Source: Geodermatophilus amargosae
GTDB lineage: Bacteria; Actinomycetota; Actinomycetes; Mycobacteriales; Geodermatophilaceae
Direction: 5' to 3'
NCBI RefSeq assembly: GCF_900116515.1
Contig: NZ_FPBA01000010.1
Location: 62,001-126,000 of the forward strand
Length of the DNA: 64,000 bases
Shown here: positions 43,830 through 52,705 of the stretch, one piece after another
Position numbering within the stretch: the stretch's first letter is position 1
Layout: each line of letters starts with the position of its first letter
Position numbers and translations under genes: made by a program
Notes under the pieces: model-generated
Database searches by the model: none
Seen by the model: only the letters and a program-made list of their open reading frames with translations
What the model was told of the DNA's origin: nothing

Positions 43830-46800
43830 GCGGGGACCCCTTCGTCCACCTGCACGTCGCCTCCGGCTACTCCCTGCGGTACGGGGCCAACCACCCCGCC
43901 GACCTGGTCGCGCGCGCCGCCGAGCACGGCATGACGGCGCTGGCGCTGACCGACCGCGACGGCCTCTACGGCGCGGTCAAGTTCGCGCTGGCCTGCCGGT
44001 CGGCCGGGCTGCGGCCGGTGTTCGGGGTCGACCTGGCGGTCGCCCCCGCGGTGGACACGGCCGTGCCGCCGGCGCGGGCGCACGTGCTGGGTCAGGACGA
44101 GTTCTCCCTCCGCCGCACCGGGGGCTCGGTGCGGCCGGCGCCGGTGCGCCGCAGTCCGGTGCGCGGCGGCGCCAGCGTCGACCCCCGGCTGCCGCGGGTC
44201 ACCTTCCTGGCCCGCGACGGCGCCGGCTGGCGCTCGCTGTGCCGGCTGACCAGCGCCACGCACCTGCGCGGCACCCGCGGCGAGCCGGTGGCCTCGCTGG
44301 CGCTGGCCGCCGAGCACGCGCCGGGGCTGGTCGCGGTCCTGGGACCGGACTCGCCGGTGGGCCGGGCGCTCGCGGCCGGGCGGGCCGACGTCGCCTCGGC
44401 GCGGCTGTCGGCCTGGCGGTCGGTGTTCGGCCCCGGCTCGCTGGTGGTCGAGCTGGTGCACCACCGCGGCCGGGGCGACCGCTCCCGCGCCCAGCGGCTG
44501 CTGCGCTTCGCCGACGAGGAGGGCGTGCCGGTGGTGCTCACCAACGCCGTCCGCTACGTCGACGCCCTCGACGCACCCACCGCCGACGTCCTCGACGCCT
44601 CCCGGCGGCTGGTCGCCCTCGACACCCGGCACGTCGACCGGCGCACCGCCGAGGGCCACCTCAAGTCGGGCAAGGAGATGGCCGAGGTCGCCGCCGACCT
44701 CGTCGGCCCCGACCGCGACGCGGCGCTGCGGCTGACCGAGCGCACCGCCCGGCTGGCCGAGCAGTGCGTCGTCGACGTCCGGGAGGACCTGGGCATCGGC
44801 ACCGTGCGCTATCCCGAGCTCGACGTCGTCACCGCACCCGGGGAGCGGGGGACGGGCCCCTCCGAGGTGCTGCGGTCCCGCTGCGAGGCGGGGCTCGGCC
44901 GGCGGGGGATGGCGGCCACCGCGCAGGTCACCCGGCGTCTGGAGGACGAGCTGGCGGTGATCGACCAGCTGGGCTACCCGTCCTACTTCCTCACCGTCGC
45001 CGACGTGGTCGACCTCATCAGGGGCCTGCGGGTCCGCGCCGCGGCCCGAGGGTCGGGCGCCGGCAGCCTGGTCACCTACCTCCTGGGCATCTCCGACGTC
45101 GACCCGATCCGCTACGGCCTGCTGATGGAGCGGTTCCTCTCCCCGCTGCGCCACCAGCTGCCCGACATCGACATCGACGTCGAGTCCGCCCGGCGGATGG
45201 AGGTCTACGACGCGGTCATCGACCGCTTCGGCGCCCACCGGGTCAGCTGCATCTCGATGATGGACACCTACCGGGTCCGGCACGCCATCCGCGACGTCGG
45301 CGCCGCGCTGGGGCTGCCGCCGGCCGAGGTGGACGCCGTCGCCAAGGCCTTCCCGCACATCCGGGCCAACCAGGTGCACGCCGCGCTCAAGGACCTCCCG
45401 GAGCTGCGGGCCAGTCGGCTGGGGTCCCGGCGCGGCGGCGGCACCGGCGACCTCGACCTGCTCTTCGACCTGGTCGCCCGGCTCGACGGCCTGCCCCGGC
45501 ACATCGCGCTGCACCCGTGTGGGGTGCTGCTGTCCGACGCCACGCTGCTCGACCGCACCCCGGTGGAGAGCAGCTACCTCGGCTACCCGATGAGCCAGTT
45601 CGACAAGGACGACGTCGAGGAGCTCGGGCTGCTCAAGCTCGACCTGCTCGGCATCCGGATGCAGTCGGCGATCGCGCACGCCCTCGACGAGGTGGCCCGG
45701 GTCGACGGCGCCGACGTCGACATCGACGCCGTCCCGCGCGACGACCCGACGACCTTCGAGCTCATCCGCAGCACCCGGACCCTCGGCATGTTCCAGATCG
45801 AGTCGCCGGGGCAGCGCGAGCTGGTCGGCAAGTTCGGGCCGGAGACGTTCGAGGACATCGTCATCGACATCTCGCTGTTCCGGCCCGGGCCGGTGAAGAG
45901 CGACATGGTGACGCCGTTCCTGCTGGCCCGGAACGGCTGGCGGGACCCGGTCTACCCGCACCCCGACCTCGCGCCGTTCCTCGAGCAGACCGCCGGCGTC
46001 GTCGTCTTCCACGAGCAGGTGCTGCAGATCGTGGCGCAGATGACCGGCTGCGACCTCGCCCAGGCCGACGAGGCGCGCCGGGCGCTCGGTGACAGGGAGC
46101 TGCACCCGGAGGTGCGGGCCTGGTTCATGCCGGAGGCGCTGCGGCGCTATCCGGTCGAGGTGGTCGAGCAGGTGTGGGAGGTGCTGGTCGCCTTCGGCTC
46201 GTTCGGTTTCTGCAAGGCACACGCGGCGGCGTTCGCGCTGCCCACCTACCAGTCGGCGTGGCTCAAGACCCACCACCCGGCGGCCTTCCTCGCCGGGGTG
46301 CTCACCCACGACCCCGGCATGTACCCGAAGCGGCTGATCCTCGACGACGCCCGCAACTTCGGGATCCGCGTCCTGGGCCTCGACGTCAACGCCTCGGCCG
46401 GCACCTACCGGGTGGAGCGGCTGGCCGAGGACGACCGCCGGGAGGACTGGCGGCGGCCGGACTGGATGCCGCCGTCGATGGCCGACCCGTCGGGCCACGG
46501 CATCCGGCTGTCGCTGACCGACGTCAAGGGCATCAGCGAGGACGAGGTGGAGCGGATCGTCGCCGGGCAGCCCTACCGGTCGCTGACCGACTTCTGGTCG
46601 CGGGCCTCGGTGTCCCGCCCGGTGGTCGAGCGGCTCGTGCTCGCCGGCGGGTTCGACTCGCTCTACGGCTTCGGTGTCCGCGACCGCGAGGCCGGCCGGC
46701 CCACCCGCTCACGCCGGTCGGTGACCCGCCGCGACCTGCTCCTGCAGATCAGCGAGCTCGACCGCTGGAGCCGCAGCGGGAAGAAGGCCGGCGCGGTCGG

Positions 46801-47596
46801 GCAGCTCAGCCTGGACCTGCTCGGCCTCGACTTCGGGGGCGGAGAGCTGCCGGGCGAGGACCGGGGAACGGACGGGTCGGGCCCCGAGGAGACCGGGCCG
46901 GGGTGGGCCGGCGGCAGCGGGCTGCCGGAGTTCACCGACGCCGAGCTGGTGCGCGCCGAGCTCGAGGTGCTCGGGCTCGACGCCAGCCGGCACGTCGTCG
47001 ACTTCTACCGGCCCTTCCTGTCCGCCATCGGGGCGGTCCCGGCCGGGGAGCTGCTCGGCTGCCGCAGCAGTGCCGAGGTGCTGGTGGCCGGGGTCAAGGT
47101 GGCCACCCAGACGCCGCCGATCCGGTCGGGGCGCCGGGTGGTCTTCGTGACCCTCGACGACGGCACCGGCTGCACCGACTCGACCTTCTTCGAGGACGTG
47201 CAGGGCCCCTACGCGGCGACGGTGTTCCACTCGTGGCTGCTGGTGATCCGCGGGGTGCTGCGGCGCACCGGCCCGCGCGGGGTGTCGATCCGGGCCACCG
47301 GCGCGTGGGAGCTGCCCGCACTGCACGAGGCGTGGGAGGCCGGCGGCCTGGCCGCGGTGGCCGAGCACATGGCCGCGCCGGGGGAGTACACCGACCAGGC
47401 GATCGCCGGGGCGGCGGCCTCGCACGGCGCGCGGCCGGTGGTGGTCAAGCCGGTGCTCGTGCACCCGACCGGCTTCCGGATGTCGCCCTACGCCGACATC
47501 AAGCCCGCCGGCGAGGACGCCGCGACCGCCGCCCGGCGCGCGGCGTCGGCGCCCCGGAAGCTGTGGCACTCCAGCCCCGGCAGCTCCGGTCACTGA
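43826..47596 (+). CDS. dnaE2: Error-prone DNA polymerase III alpha subunit DnaE2
   Basis: A 1256-aa C-family polymerase for damage-induced mutagenesis. The PHP domain begins at once (VHLHVASGYSLRYGANHPADL). The catalytic Asp residues lie in PDIDIDVESARR near residue 446. The fingers region FGFCKAHAAAFALPTYQSAW and an OB-fold at about 1080-1170 (LVAGVKVATQTPPIRSGRRV) follow. It is some 170 residues longer than M. tuberculosis DnaE2 because of a PHP insert, a linker at about 985-1040, and a C-terminal tail. It has the short DnaE2-type C-terminus, without a replicative tau-binding domain. Regulated by the SOS box upstream. No imuB is in the window. Confidence 0.93.
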   Translation: MSGDPFVHLHVASGYSLRYGANHPADLVARAAEHGMTALALTDRDGLYGAVKFALACRSAGLRPVFGVDLAVAPAVDTAVPPARAHVLGQDEFSLRRTGGSVRPAPVRRSPVRGGASVDPRLPRVTFLARDGAGWRSLCRLTSATHLRGTRGEPVASLALAAEHAPGLVAVLGPDSPVGRALAAGRADVASARLSAWRSVFGPGSLVVELVHHRGRGDRSRAQRLLRFADEEGVPVVLTNAVRYVDALDAPTADVLDASRRLVALDTRHVDRRTAEGHLKSGKEMAEVAADLVGPDRDAALRLTERTARLAEQCVVDVREDLGIGTVRYPELDVVTAPGERGTGPSEVLRSRCEAGLGRRGMAATAQVTRRLEDELAVIDQLGYPSYFLTVADVVDLIRGLRVRAAARGSGAGSLVTYLLGISDVDPIRYGLLMERFLSPLRHQLPDIDIDVESARRMEVYDAVIDRFGAHRVSCISMMDTYRVRHAIRDVGAALGLPPAEVDAVAKAFPHIRANQVHAALKDLPELRASRLGSRRGGGTGDLDLLFDLVARLDGLPRHIALHPCGVLLSDATLLDRTPVESSYLGYPMSQFDKDDVEELGLLKLDLLGIRMQSAIAHALDEVARVDGADVDIDAVPRDDPTTFELIRSTRTLGMFQIESPGQRELVGKFGPETFEDIVIDISLFRPGPVKSDMVTPFLLARNGWRDPVYPHPDLAPFLEQTAGVVVFHEQVLQIVAQMTGCDLAQADEARRALGDRELHPEVRAWFMPEALRRYPVEVVEQVWEVLVAFGSFGFCKAHAAAFALPTYQSAWLKTHHPAAFLAGVLTHDPGMYPKRLILDDARNFGIRVLGLDVNASAGTYRVERLAEDDRREDWRRPDWMPPSMADPSGHGIRLSLTDVKGISEDEVERIVAGQPYRSLTDFWSRASVSRPVVERLVLAGGFDSLYGFGVRDREAGRPTRSRRSVTRRDLLLQISELDRWSRSGKKAGAVGQLSLDLLGLDFGGGELPGEDRGTDGSGPEETGPGWAGGSGLPEFTDAELVRAELEVLGLDASRHVVDFYRPFLSAIGAVPAGELLGCRSSAEVLVAGVKVATQTPPIRSGRRVVFVTLDDGTGCTDSTFFEDVQGPYAATVFHSWLLVIRGVLRRTGPRGVSIRATGAWELPALHEAWEAGGLAAVAEHMAAPGEYTDQAIAGAAASHGARPVVVKPVLVHPTGFRMSPYADIKPAGEDAATAARRAASAPRKLWHSSPGSSGH

Positions 47597-47635
47597 CGAC
47601 GGACCCCGCTGCCCCCACCACTCGGCACGGGCCGA

Positions 47636-47707
47636 AACGATCATGGAGCTGCTGCGGCGGCACACCGGTGCCGGCCGGCGTGTCGCCGCCGTGGCCCCGT
47701 GATCGCC
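47636..47707. repeat. 72-bp palindromic element, copy B
   Basis: Same length as the element at 37255 and, by my hand alignment without gaps, identical at 52 of 72 positions. Outer arms CGATCATGG/CCGTGATCG and inner arms GCGGCGGCACACC/GGCGTGTCGCCGC pair with a few G-U or mismatched positions. It lies between dnaE2 and the VOC gene, both on the plus strand. Confidence 0.8.
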
Positions 47708-47818
47708 GGGGCGGGCGCAGGTCACCCCCGAGCGCCGCACCGATGACTCCCGGCCCGCCGCGGCGTCAGAACCGGTGAGCGCCGGCATCCCGCCGGCACC
47801 TCCGGAGAGGACGCAGCC

Positions 47819-48301
47819 ATGCCGAAGCAGATCCCGTGCCTGTGGTTCGACACCGAGGCCGAGGAGGCCGCGCGGTTCTACACGTCGATCTGGCCGGACT
47901 CCGAGATCCTCGGCACCCTCCGCTACGGCTCCGAGAACCCCGAGCGCGAGGGCCAGGCCATGACCGCGCACTTCCGCCTCGGCGACACCGAGTACGTCGC
48001 CCTCAACGGCGGCCCGGCGGACTGGCACTTCAGCGAAGCCGTCTCCTTCCAGATCATGTGCGCCGACCAGGCCGAGGTCGACCACTACTGGGACCGGCTC
48101 ACCGACGGCGGCCAGGAGGCCCCCTGCGGCTGGCTGAAGGACCGCTTCGGCGTCTCCTGGCAGGTCGTGCCCACCCGCCTGATGGAGCTGCAGAACGACC
48201 CCGACCCCGACCGCCGGCGGCGTGCGGTCGAGGAGATGTTCACGATGAAGAAGATCGTCATCGCCGACCTGGAGCGGGCCGCCGACTCGGTCTCCGCCTG
48301 A
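47819..48301 (+). CDS. VOC-family (PhnB-like) protein
   Basis: A 160-aa glyoxalase-fold protein of the PhnB/3-demethylubiquinone methyltransferase-like group. N-terminal pattern PCLWFDTEAEEAARFYTSIWP, middle GQAMTAHFRLGDTEYVALNGG, and C-terminal GWLKDRFGVSWQVVPTRLMEL are typical. RBS GGAGAGG lies 8 nt before the ATG. The function is unknown; family members bind metal and small hydrophobic molecules. It is monocistronic by spacing. Confidence 0.88.
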   Translation: MPKQIPCLWFDTEAEEAARFYTSIWPDSEILGTLRYGSENPEREGQAMTAHFRLGDTEYVALNGGPADWHFSEAVSFQIMCADQAEVDHYWDRLTDGGQEAPCGWLKDRFGVSWQVVPTRLMELQNDPDPDRRRRAVEEMFTMKKIVIADLERAADSVSA

Positions 48302-48345
48302 GGGCACGGCCGGTCGGCGCGAGGGCCGGCCCGCGCGTGCGCCGC

Positions 48346-48351
48346 TAGGGT
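48346..48351 (+). promoter_or_regulatory. -10 element (TAGGGT) of a leaderless promoter
   Basis: TAGGGT ends 7 nt before the GTG of the methyltransferase, with no ribosome site. Confidence 0.55.
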
Positions 48352-48358
48352 CGGACGG

Positions 48359-49108
48359 GTGACCGCCCCCGCACCGTCCTCCGGCGAGCACCTGCCCGTC
48401 CGGACCGCCGCGGTCTGGGCCGCGCTCGACGCGCTGGCCGGGAGCGGCACCCCGCTGCGGGTCCTCGACGTGGGCGGCGGGAGCGGCGTCTTCGCCGTCC
48501 CGCTCGCCCGCCTCGGCCACCAGGTCACCGTCGTCGACCCCAGCGCCGACGCGCTGGCCACCCTCGAGCGCCGGGCGACGACCGCCGGCGTCGGCGACCG
48601 GGTCCGCGGCCTGCAGGGCGACGGCGACCTGCTGCACGAGCTGCCCCTGGCCGAGGGCGACTCCGACGGCGGCTACGACCTCGCGCTGTGCCACGCCGTC
48701 CTCGAGGTCGTCGACGACCCCGCCACCACCCTCGGCGAGATCACCCGTGCGCTGCGCCCCGGCGGGCAGGTCAGCGTCGCCACCGCCAACCGGGCCGGCG
48801 CCGTCCTCGCCCGCGCGCTGAGCGGGCACCCTAAGGAGGCGCTCGCCCTCCTCGAGGACCGCGACCCCGCTCCCGGCCGCACCCGCCCGGCCCGCCGCCG
48901 CTTCGCCCCCGACGACCTGCTCGCCCTGCTGCGGAACGCCGGCCTGGAGCCGGCGGAGTGGCGCGGCGTCGCGGTGGTCTCCGACCTGCTCGACGCGACC
49001 TCCGACGCCGACCCCGAGGCCGTCCGCCGGCTCGAGCTCGCGCTGGCCGGCACCTCGCCCTACCGCGACGTCGCCACCGGCCTGCACGTCCTGGCCACCC
49101 GCCCGTGA
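48359..49108 (+). CDS. SAM-dependent methyltransferase (SmtA/BioC-like)
   Basis: A 249-aa class I methyltransferase. The SAM-binding loop is RVLDVGGGSGVFAVPLARLG, the acidic residue after strand 2 is in VTVVDPSADAL, and motif post I LCHAVLEVVDDP follows. It resembles actinobacterial SmtA-like proteins. The start is leaderless; the stop overlaps the phosphodiesterase start as GTGA. The two form an operon; the substrate is unknown. Confidence 0.85.
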   Translation: MTAPAPSSGEHLPVRTAAVWAALDALAGSGTPLRVLDVGGGSGVFAVPLARLGHQVTVVDPSADALATLERRATTAGVGDRVRGLQGDGDLLHELPLAEGDSDGGYDLALCHAVLEVVDDPATTLGEITRALRPGGQVSVATANRAGAVLARALSGHPKEALALLEDRDPAPGRTRPARRRFAPDDLLALLRNAGLEPAEWRGVAVVSDLLDATSDADPEAVRRLELALAGTSPYRDVATGLHVLATRP

Positions 49109-50292
49109 CGGCGGTGCCCCCCGGCGTGCTGCCCCCCGACCTGGTCCAGCCGGCCTACGGCGTGGCCAGCCTCGCCGACGTCCTGCCCGGGGCGGCCGCC
49201 GCCCTCGGCGTCGCTGTCGACCGCGGCGGACTGCCCGCCGACCCGCTCGGCCTGACCGACGCCCTGGCCGGTGCCCGCCGGGTGGCGGTCCTGCTCGTCG
49301 ACGGCCTCGGCGCGCACCTGCTGCGCGCGCACGCCCACCTCGCCCCGGTCCTCGCCGCGCTGGCCGGCCCGGCCGGCGACCTCGCCGCCCCGTGCCCGAG
49401 CACCACGCCGGTCAGCCTGGTCACGCTCGGCACCGGCGTCCCCCCAGGCGGGCACGGCGTCCTCGGCTTCGTCACGGCCGTCCCCGGCGAGGACCGGCTG
49501 CTCAACCACGTCCAGTGGGCCGACGACCCGGACCCGCGCGACTGGCAGACCCGTCCGACCGTCTTCGAGCAGTCCGCCGCGGCGGGCCTGCCGGTCACCG
49601 CCGTGGCCCCGTACGCCTACGCCGGCTCCGGGCTGACCACCGCCGCCTACCGCGGCGCGGGCTACTCGGGCACCGTCAGCGCCGGCGACCTCGCCGCGGG
49701 GATCCTGCGGTCGCTGGCCGCCACCCCCACCGGGCTGGTCTACGGCTACACCCCCGAGCTCGACCTCACCGGCCACGTCCGCGGCGTCGACTCCGACAGC
49801 TGGCGGATGCAACTCGCGCTGGTCGACCGGGTGGTCGAGCAGGTCGTCGGCGGACTGCCCGACGACGCCGCGCTGCTGGTCACCGCCGACCACGGCATGC
49901 TCGACGTCCCCCGCGCCACCCGGGTCGACGTCGACGACGAGCCCGCGCTGCTCGACGGCGTCGCGCTGCTGGCCGGCGAGCCCCGCGCCCGCTACGTGCA
50001 CACCGTCCCCGGCGCCTCCGGTGACGTCCTCGACGCCTGGCGCGGCGTGCTCGGCGACCGGGCGTGGGTGACCGGGCGCGAGGAGGCCGTCGCGAGCGGG
50101 GTCTTCGGCGCCGTCGGTGAGGGCCTGGCCGCCCGCATCGGCGACGTCGTCGCGCTGGCCCGCGGCCCGTGGGCGATCACCGCGTCGGCCACCGAGCCCG
50201 GTCCCAGCCGGCTGGCGGCCTACCACGGCTCGCTCACCGAGGCCGAGGTCGCGATCCCGCTGCTGCTCGCCCGCGGCCGGGCGCTCGGCTAG
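49105..50292 (+). CDS. Alkaline-phosphatase-superfamily phosphodiesterase
   Basis: A 395-aa nucleotide pyrophosphatase/phosphodiesterase-like protein. Metal-site motifs are VAVLLVDGLGAHLLR, the nucleophile region PSTTPVSLVTLGTG (Thr/Ser at the catalytic position), YTPELDLTGHVRGVDS, and VTADHGMLDVP, near the C-terminus AYHGSLTEAEVAIPLL. It has no signal peptide. It is co-translated with the methyltransferase. Likely hydrolyses a phosphodiester; the substrate is not known. Confidence 0.88.
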   Translation: MTAVPPGVLPPDLVQPAYGVASLADVLPGAAAALGVAVDRGGLPADPLGLTDALAGARRVAVLLVDGLGAHLLRAHAHLAPVLAALAGPAGDLAAPCPSTTPVSLVTLGTGVPPGGHGVLGFVTAVPGEDRLLNHVQWADDPDPRDWQTRPTVFEQSAAAGLPVTAVAPYAYAGSGLTTAAYRGAGYSGTVSAGDLAAGILRSLAATPTGLVYGYTPELDLTGHVRGVDSDSWRMQLALVDRVVEQVVGGLPDDAALLVTADHGMLDVPRATRVDVDDEPALLDGVALLAGEPRARYVHTVPGASGDVLDAWRGVLGDRAWVTGREEAVASGVFGAVGEGLAARIGDVVALARGPWAITASATEPGPSRLAAYHGSLTEAEVAIPLLLARGRALG

Positions 50293-50304
50293 CGGCTCGC
50301 AGGC

Positions 50305-51327
50305 TCAGCGGACCGGCGACACCGACAGCGCCGTCCAGGTGCGCGGGTGCGCCGGGTGCAGCGCCCGGCAGGTCAGCTGCGCGGCCTCGTCCGCCGGCCG
50401 GCTCTCCACCCGCACCACCACGTCGCCGTCCGGGCCGCCGAGCACCACCTCGAACCGCTCGACGTCGTCGGCGTCCTCGGTGCCGTCGTCGGCCAGCCGC
50501 CGCGACCCGCGCACCGGCAGGTCGTCCACCCCCAGCAGGCCCAGCCGCTCGCGCGCGGCCTGCTGGGCGGCCTGCGCCGGCAGCGCCACCCCGGCGCGCC
50601 CGCGCAGCCAGGGCAGGGCGACCTCGCCGCGGGCGTGGGCGGACACCACGTCGGAGCCGTCGCCGGGCACCTGCCCGTAGGCGAACCCGTGCGGCAGCAC
50701 CAGGACGTTGGTGGCGAACCGGCACCCGCCGAGGTGGCTGCACTCCCAGACGTCCGGTGCCGGCATCGACCGGGCCAGCGGCCGGCCGCGGAGCGCGCAG
50801 CAGGCGTCGTGCTGGCCGTGCGTGCACACGAGGTAGGTGGGCCGGCCGGTGCGTTCGCCGACCGAGCCGTCCCACGGCGCGTCGACCAGGTCGGCGTCGT
50901 CGGTGCGCACCGACCACCACAGGCCCTCGCGGCCGGGGCGGCCGTCGACGTAGGCCCAGCGGCGGCCGGAGTCGACCAGCCGGTCGCCGGGCCGGCGGAC
51001 GAGCAGCACCCGCACACCCTCGGTCCGTGCCCGCGCCGACAGCCGGGCGGCGACCGCCTGGTCGAAGCGGGAGCCGGTGAGCGCGTCGCGGCCCCACGGT
51101 CCCGGCTGCTCGATCAGCAGCCAGCGCTGCGCCGGCCCGGCCGTGGCCACGGGGGCGTCCCCCCGGACCAGGGCCGTCACCGAGCAGCGGGTCGCGTCGA
51201 GCCGGCCGGCGCGTTCGGGAGCCGTACCGCGTCCGGGAGCTGCGCCGCGGTCGGCGACCGCGCCGCTCACCCGGGGGAGAGCGGCCCGGTCACGACCCGG
51301 TCCCGATGGCGTCGGCACGCTCCCCAT
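50305..51327 (-). CDS. Sucrase/ferredoxin-like protein
   Basis: About 340 aa of the sucrase/ferredoxin-like family, a thioredoxin-fold protein related to [2Fe-2S] ferredoxins. The N-terminal conserved part starts at CSVTALVRGDAPVATAGP; the Cys/His patch is LVCTHGQHDACCALRGRPLA and the next conserved block is ECSHLGGCRFATNVLVLPHG. The four Cys/His positions could hold an Fe-S cluster. Start is uncertain: ATG 51327 would overlap the oxygenase gene by 38 nt; GTG 51270 is an alternative. It lies at the end of the repeat peptide-oxygenase operon and may supply electrons or iron to the oxygenase. That role is inference. Confidence 0.8.
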   Translation of the reverse strand: MGSVPTPSGPGRDRAALPRVSGAVADRGAAPGRGTAPERAGRLDATRCSVTALVRGDAPVATAGPAQRWLLIEQPGPWGRDALTGSRFDQAVAARLSARARTEGVRVLLVRRPGDRLVDSGRRWAYVDGRPGREGLWWSVRTDDADLVDAPWDGSVGERTGRPTYLVCTHGQHDACCALRGRPLARSMPAPDVWECSHLGGCRFATNVLVLPHGFAYGQVPGDGSDVVSAHARGEVALPWLRGRAGVALPAQAAQQAARERLGLLGVDDLPVRGSRRLADDGTEDADDVERFEVVLGGPDGDVVVRVESRPADEAAQLTCRALHPAHPRTWTALSVSPVR

Positions 51328-52705
51328 CGTCCCCGCCGGCGTCGGGGGCCTGGGCGCCCGGTCCGATCGGGCCAGGTCCGGGTGCGCTGGCCGGGACGCC
51401 GTCGACCCCGTCGGCGCCCTGCACGGTCGCGTCGGCGACGAGCGCGACCGACTCGGTCACCAGCCGGCGGGCGAGGGTGAGCCGGTCGTCGGCGTCGAGT
51501 CCGGCCAGGTCGGCGACCTTGGTCTCGCCGGTGGCCAGCAGCCCGGTCAGCGCGTCGCGCGTCGAGGCGGGGAACTCCAGCCGGCGCCAGCCGGCCAGCA
51601 GCGCGACCCGCTCGCCGTCGGCGGTGGCGGGGGCGTCCCGCAGCGAGCAGCGCAGCCGGCGGCGCAGCCGCAGGACGGTGTCCGGCGACAGCGCCGCGGC
51701 GGCGGTGGCCTGGGCCAGCGGCGCGACCGGCTCGGGACGCACCTGCGACCAGGTCCGCGAGCGCACGCGGTCGGCGACCTCGTCGGGGTCGACCCGGCCG
51801 AGCCACTCCTGCAGCGCGGCGACGACGGTGCGGACGTCGTCGCGGACCGACGCCGGGTCGGACAGGTCCAGGCCCAGGGGCAGCGACCGGCGCAGCTCGC
51901 GGTCCTCGGCGGCCAGCACGCGCACCAGGTCCAGCGCCGACTCGGCGGCGGCCCAGCGGGTGACGGAGTGGATGCCGATGGTCAGGTGCGCGCTGGTCTG
52001 ACCCAGCGCCACGGCCGAGTGCAGGTAGCCGCGGGGGAGGTAGAGGGCGTCGCCCGGGCGCAGCACGGCGTCGATGACCGGCTCGCGCTCGGCGGCCGCG
52101 GCGACGGCGGCCGCGCGGTCGGTCCACGGCTGCGTGCGCAGCGGGTCGTCGAGCACCGGCGCGTGGATCGTCCAGTGCTTCTTCCCGGCCACCTGCAGCA
52201 CGAAGACGTCGTGGACGTCGTAGTGGGGGGAGAACCCGCGCGAGGATGGCGGCGTGACGTAGGCGTTGACCTGCGTGGGGTGCCCGAGGTCGGCGGCCAA
52301 CTGGTCGGCGAACTCGATCAGCGGCGGCCAGAGCCGGTGCAGGCCCTGCAGGACCACGGTGCTGCCGTCGGCGAACAGCCGCAGCACGGCGTCGGAGGAG
52401 ACCTGGTCGGCCACCTCGGCGCCGGCGCCACCGGAGGTCGTGAACCTCTTTGGGTCGACGACGGCGCCGTCCTTGGCGATCCGCAGGAACGGCGTGCGCA
52501 GGCCGCGGCGCGAGAGCAGCTCGTCGACGGCAGTCAGCGTCAGCAGGTCGGTGAACGACTCCCCAGTGTCCTCCGCGCGGGCGAGCAGCGGGCGGCGGGA
52601 CCAGTACTCCTCGGCGAAGACCGCGGGGTCGAGGTGCGTGCACCGGCCCAGGGCCGGGCGGGCCTGCGCCCCACCCGGCCCCGCGACGGTCGGGTCCTGG
52701 CTCAG
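51290..52705 (-). CDS. JmjC/cupin_4 Fe(II)/2-oxoglutarate oxygenase with a CTG start
   Basis: A 471-aa protein of the ribosomal-oxygenase (YcfD/NO66) type. The cupin core contains the HxD...H triad: H161 and D163 in GFSPHYDVHDVFVLQV, and H229 in YLPRGYLHSA. An RLWPPLIEFADQLA helix precedes it, and a C-terminal winged-helix-like part follows. No ATG/GTG/TTG is in frame before the conserved N-terminus (CTHLDPAVFAEEYWSRRPLL in two halves); a CTG at 52705 overlaps the stop of the repeat peptide as CTGA, so it is taken as the start. Family members hydroxylate protein side chains (Arg, His). Its gene order suggests that the peptide is its substrate, which is inference. Confidence 0.85.
   Translation of the reverse strand: MSQDPTVAGPGGAQARPALGRCTHLDPAVFAEEYWSRRPLLARAEDTGESFTDLLTLTAVDELLSRRGLRTPFLRIAKDGAVVDPKRFTTSGGAGAEVADQVSSDAVLRLFADGSTVVLQGLHRLWPPLIEFADQLAADLGHPTQVNAYVTPPSSRGFSPHYDVHDVFVLQVAGKKHWTIHAPVLDDPLRTQPWTDRAAAVAAAAEREPVIDAVLRPGDALYLPRGYLHSAVALGQTSAHLTIGIHSVTRWAAAESALDLVRVLAAEDRELRRSLPLGLDLSDPASVRDDVRTVVAALQEWLGRVDPDEVADRVRSRTWSQVRPEPVAPLAQATAAAALSPDTVLRLRRRLRCSLRDAPATADGERVALLAGWRRLEFPASTRDALTGLLATGETKVADLAGLDADDRLTLARRLVTESVALVADATVQGADGVDGVPASAPGPGPIGPGAQAPDAGGDDGERADAIGTGS

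Noticed and set aside
43460-46498. A minus-strand open frame of about 1000 codons
   Set aside because: Antisense shadow of dnaE2, composed of low-complexity residues, with no motif and no ribosome site.
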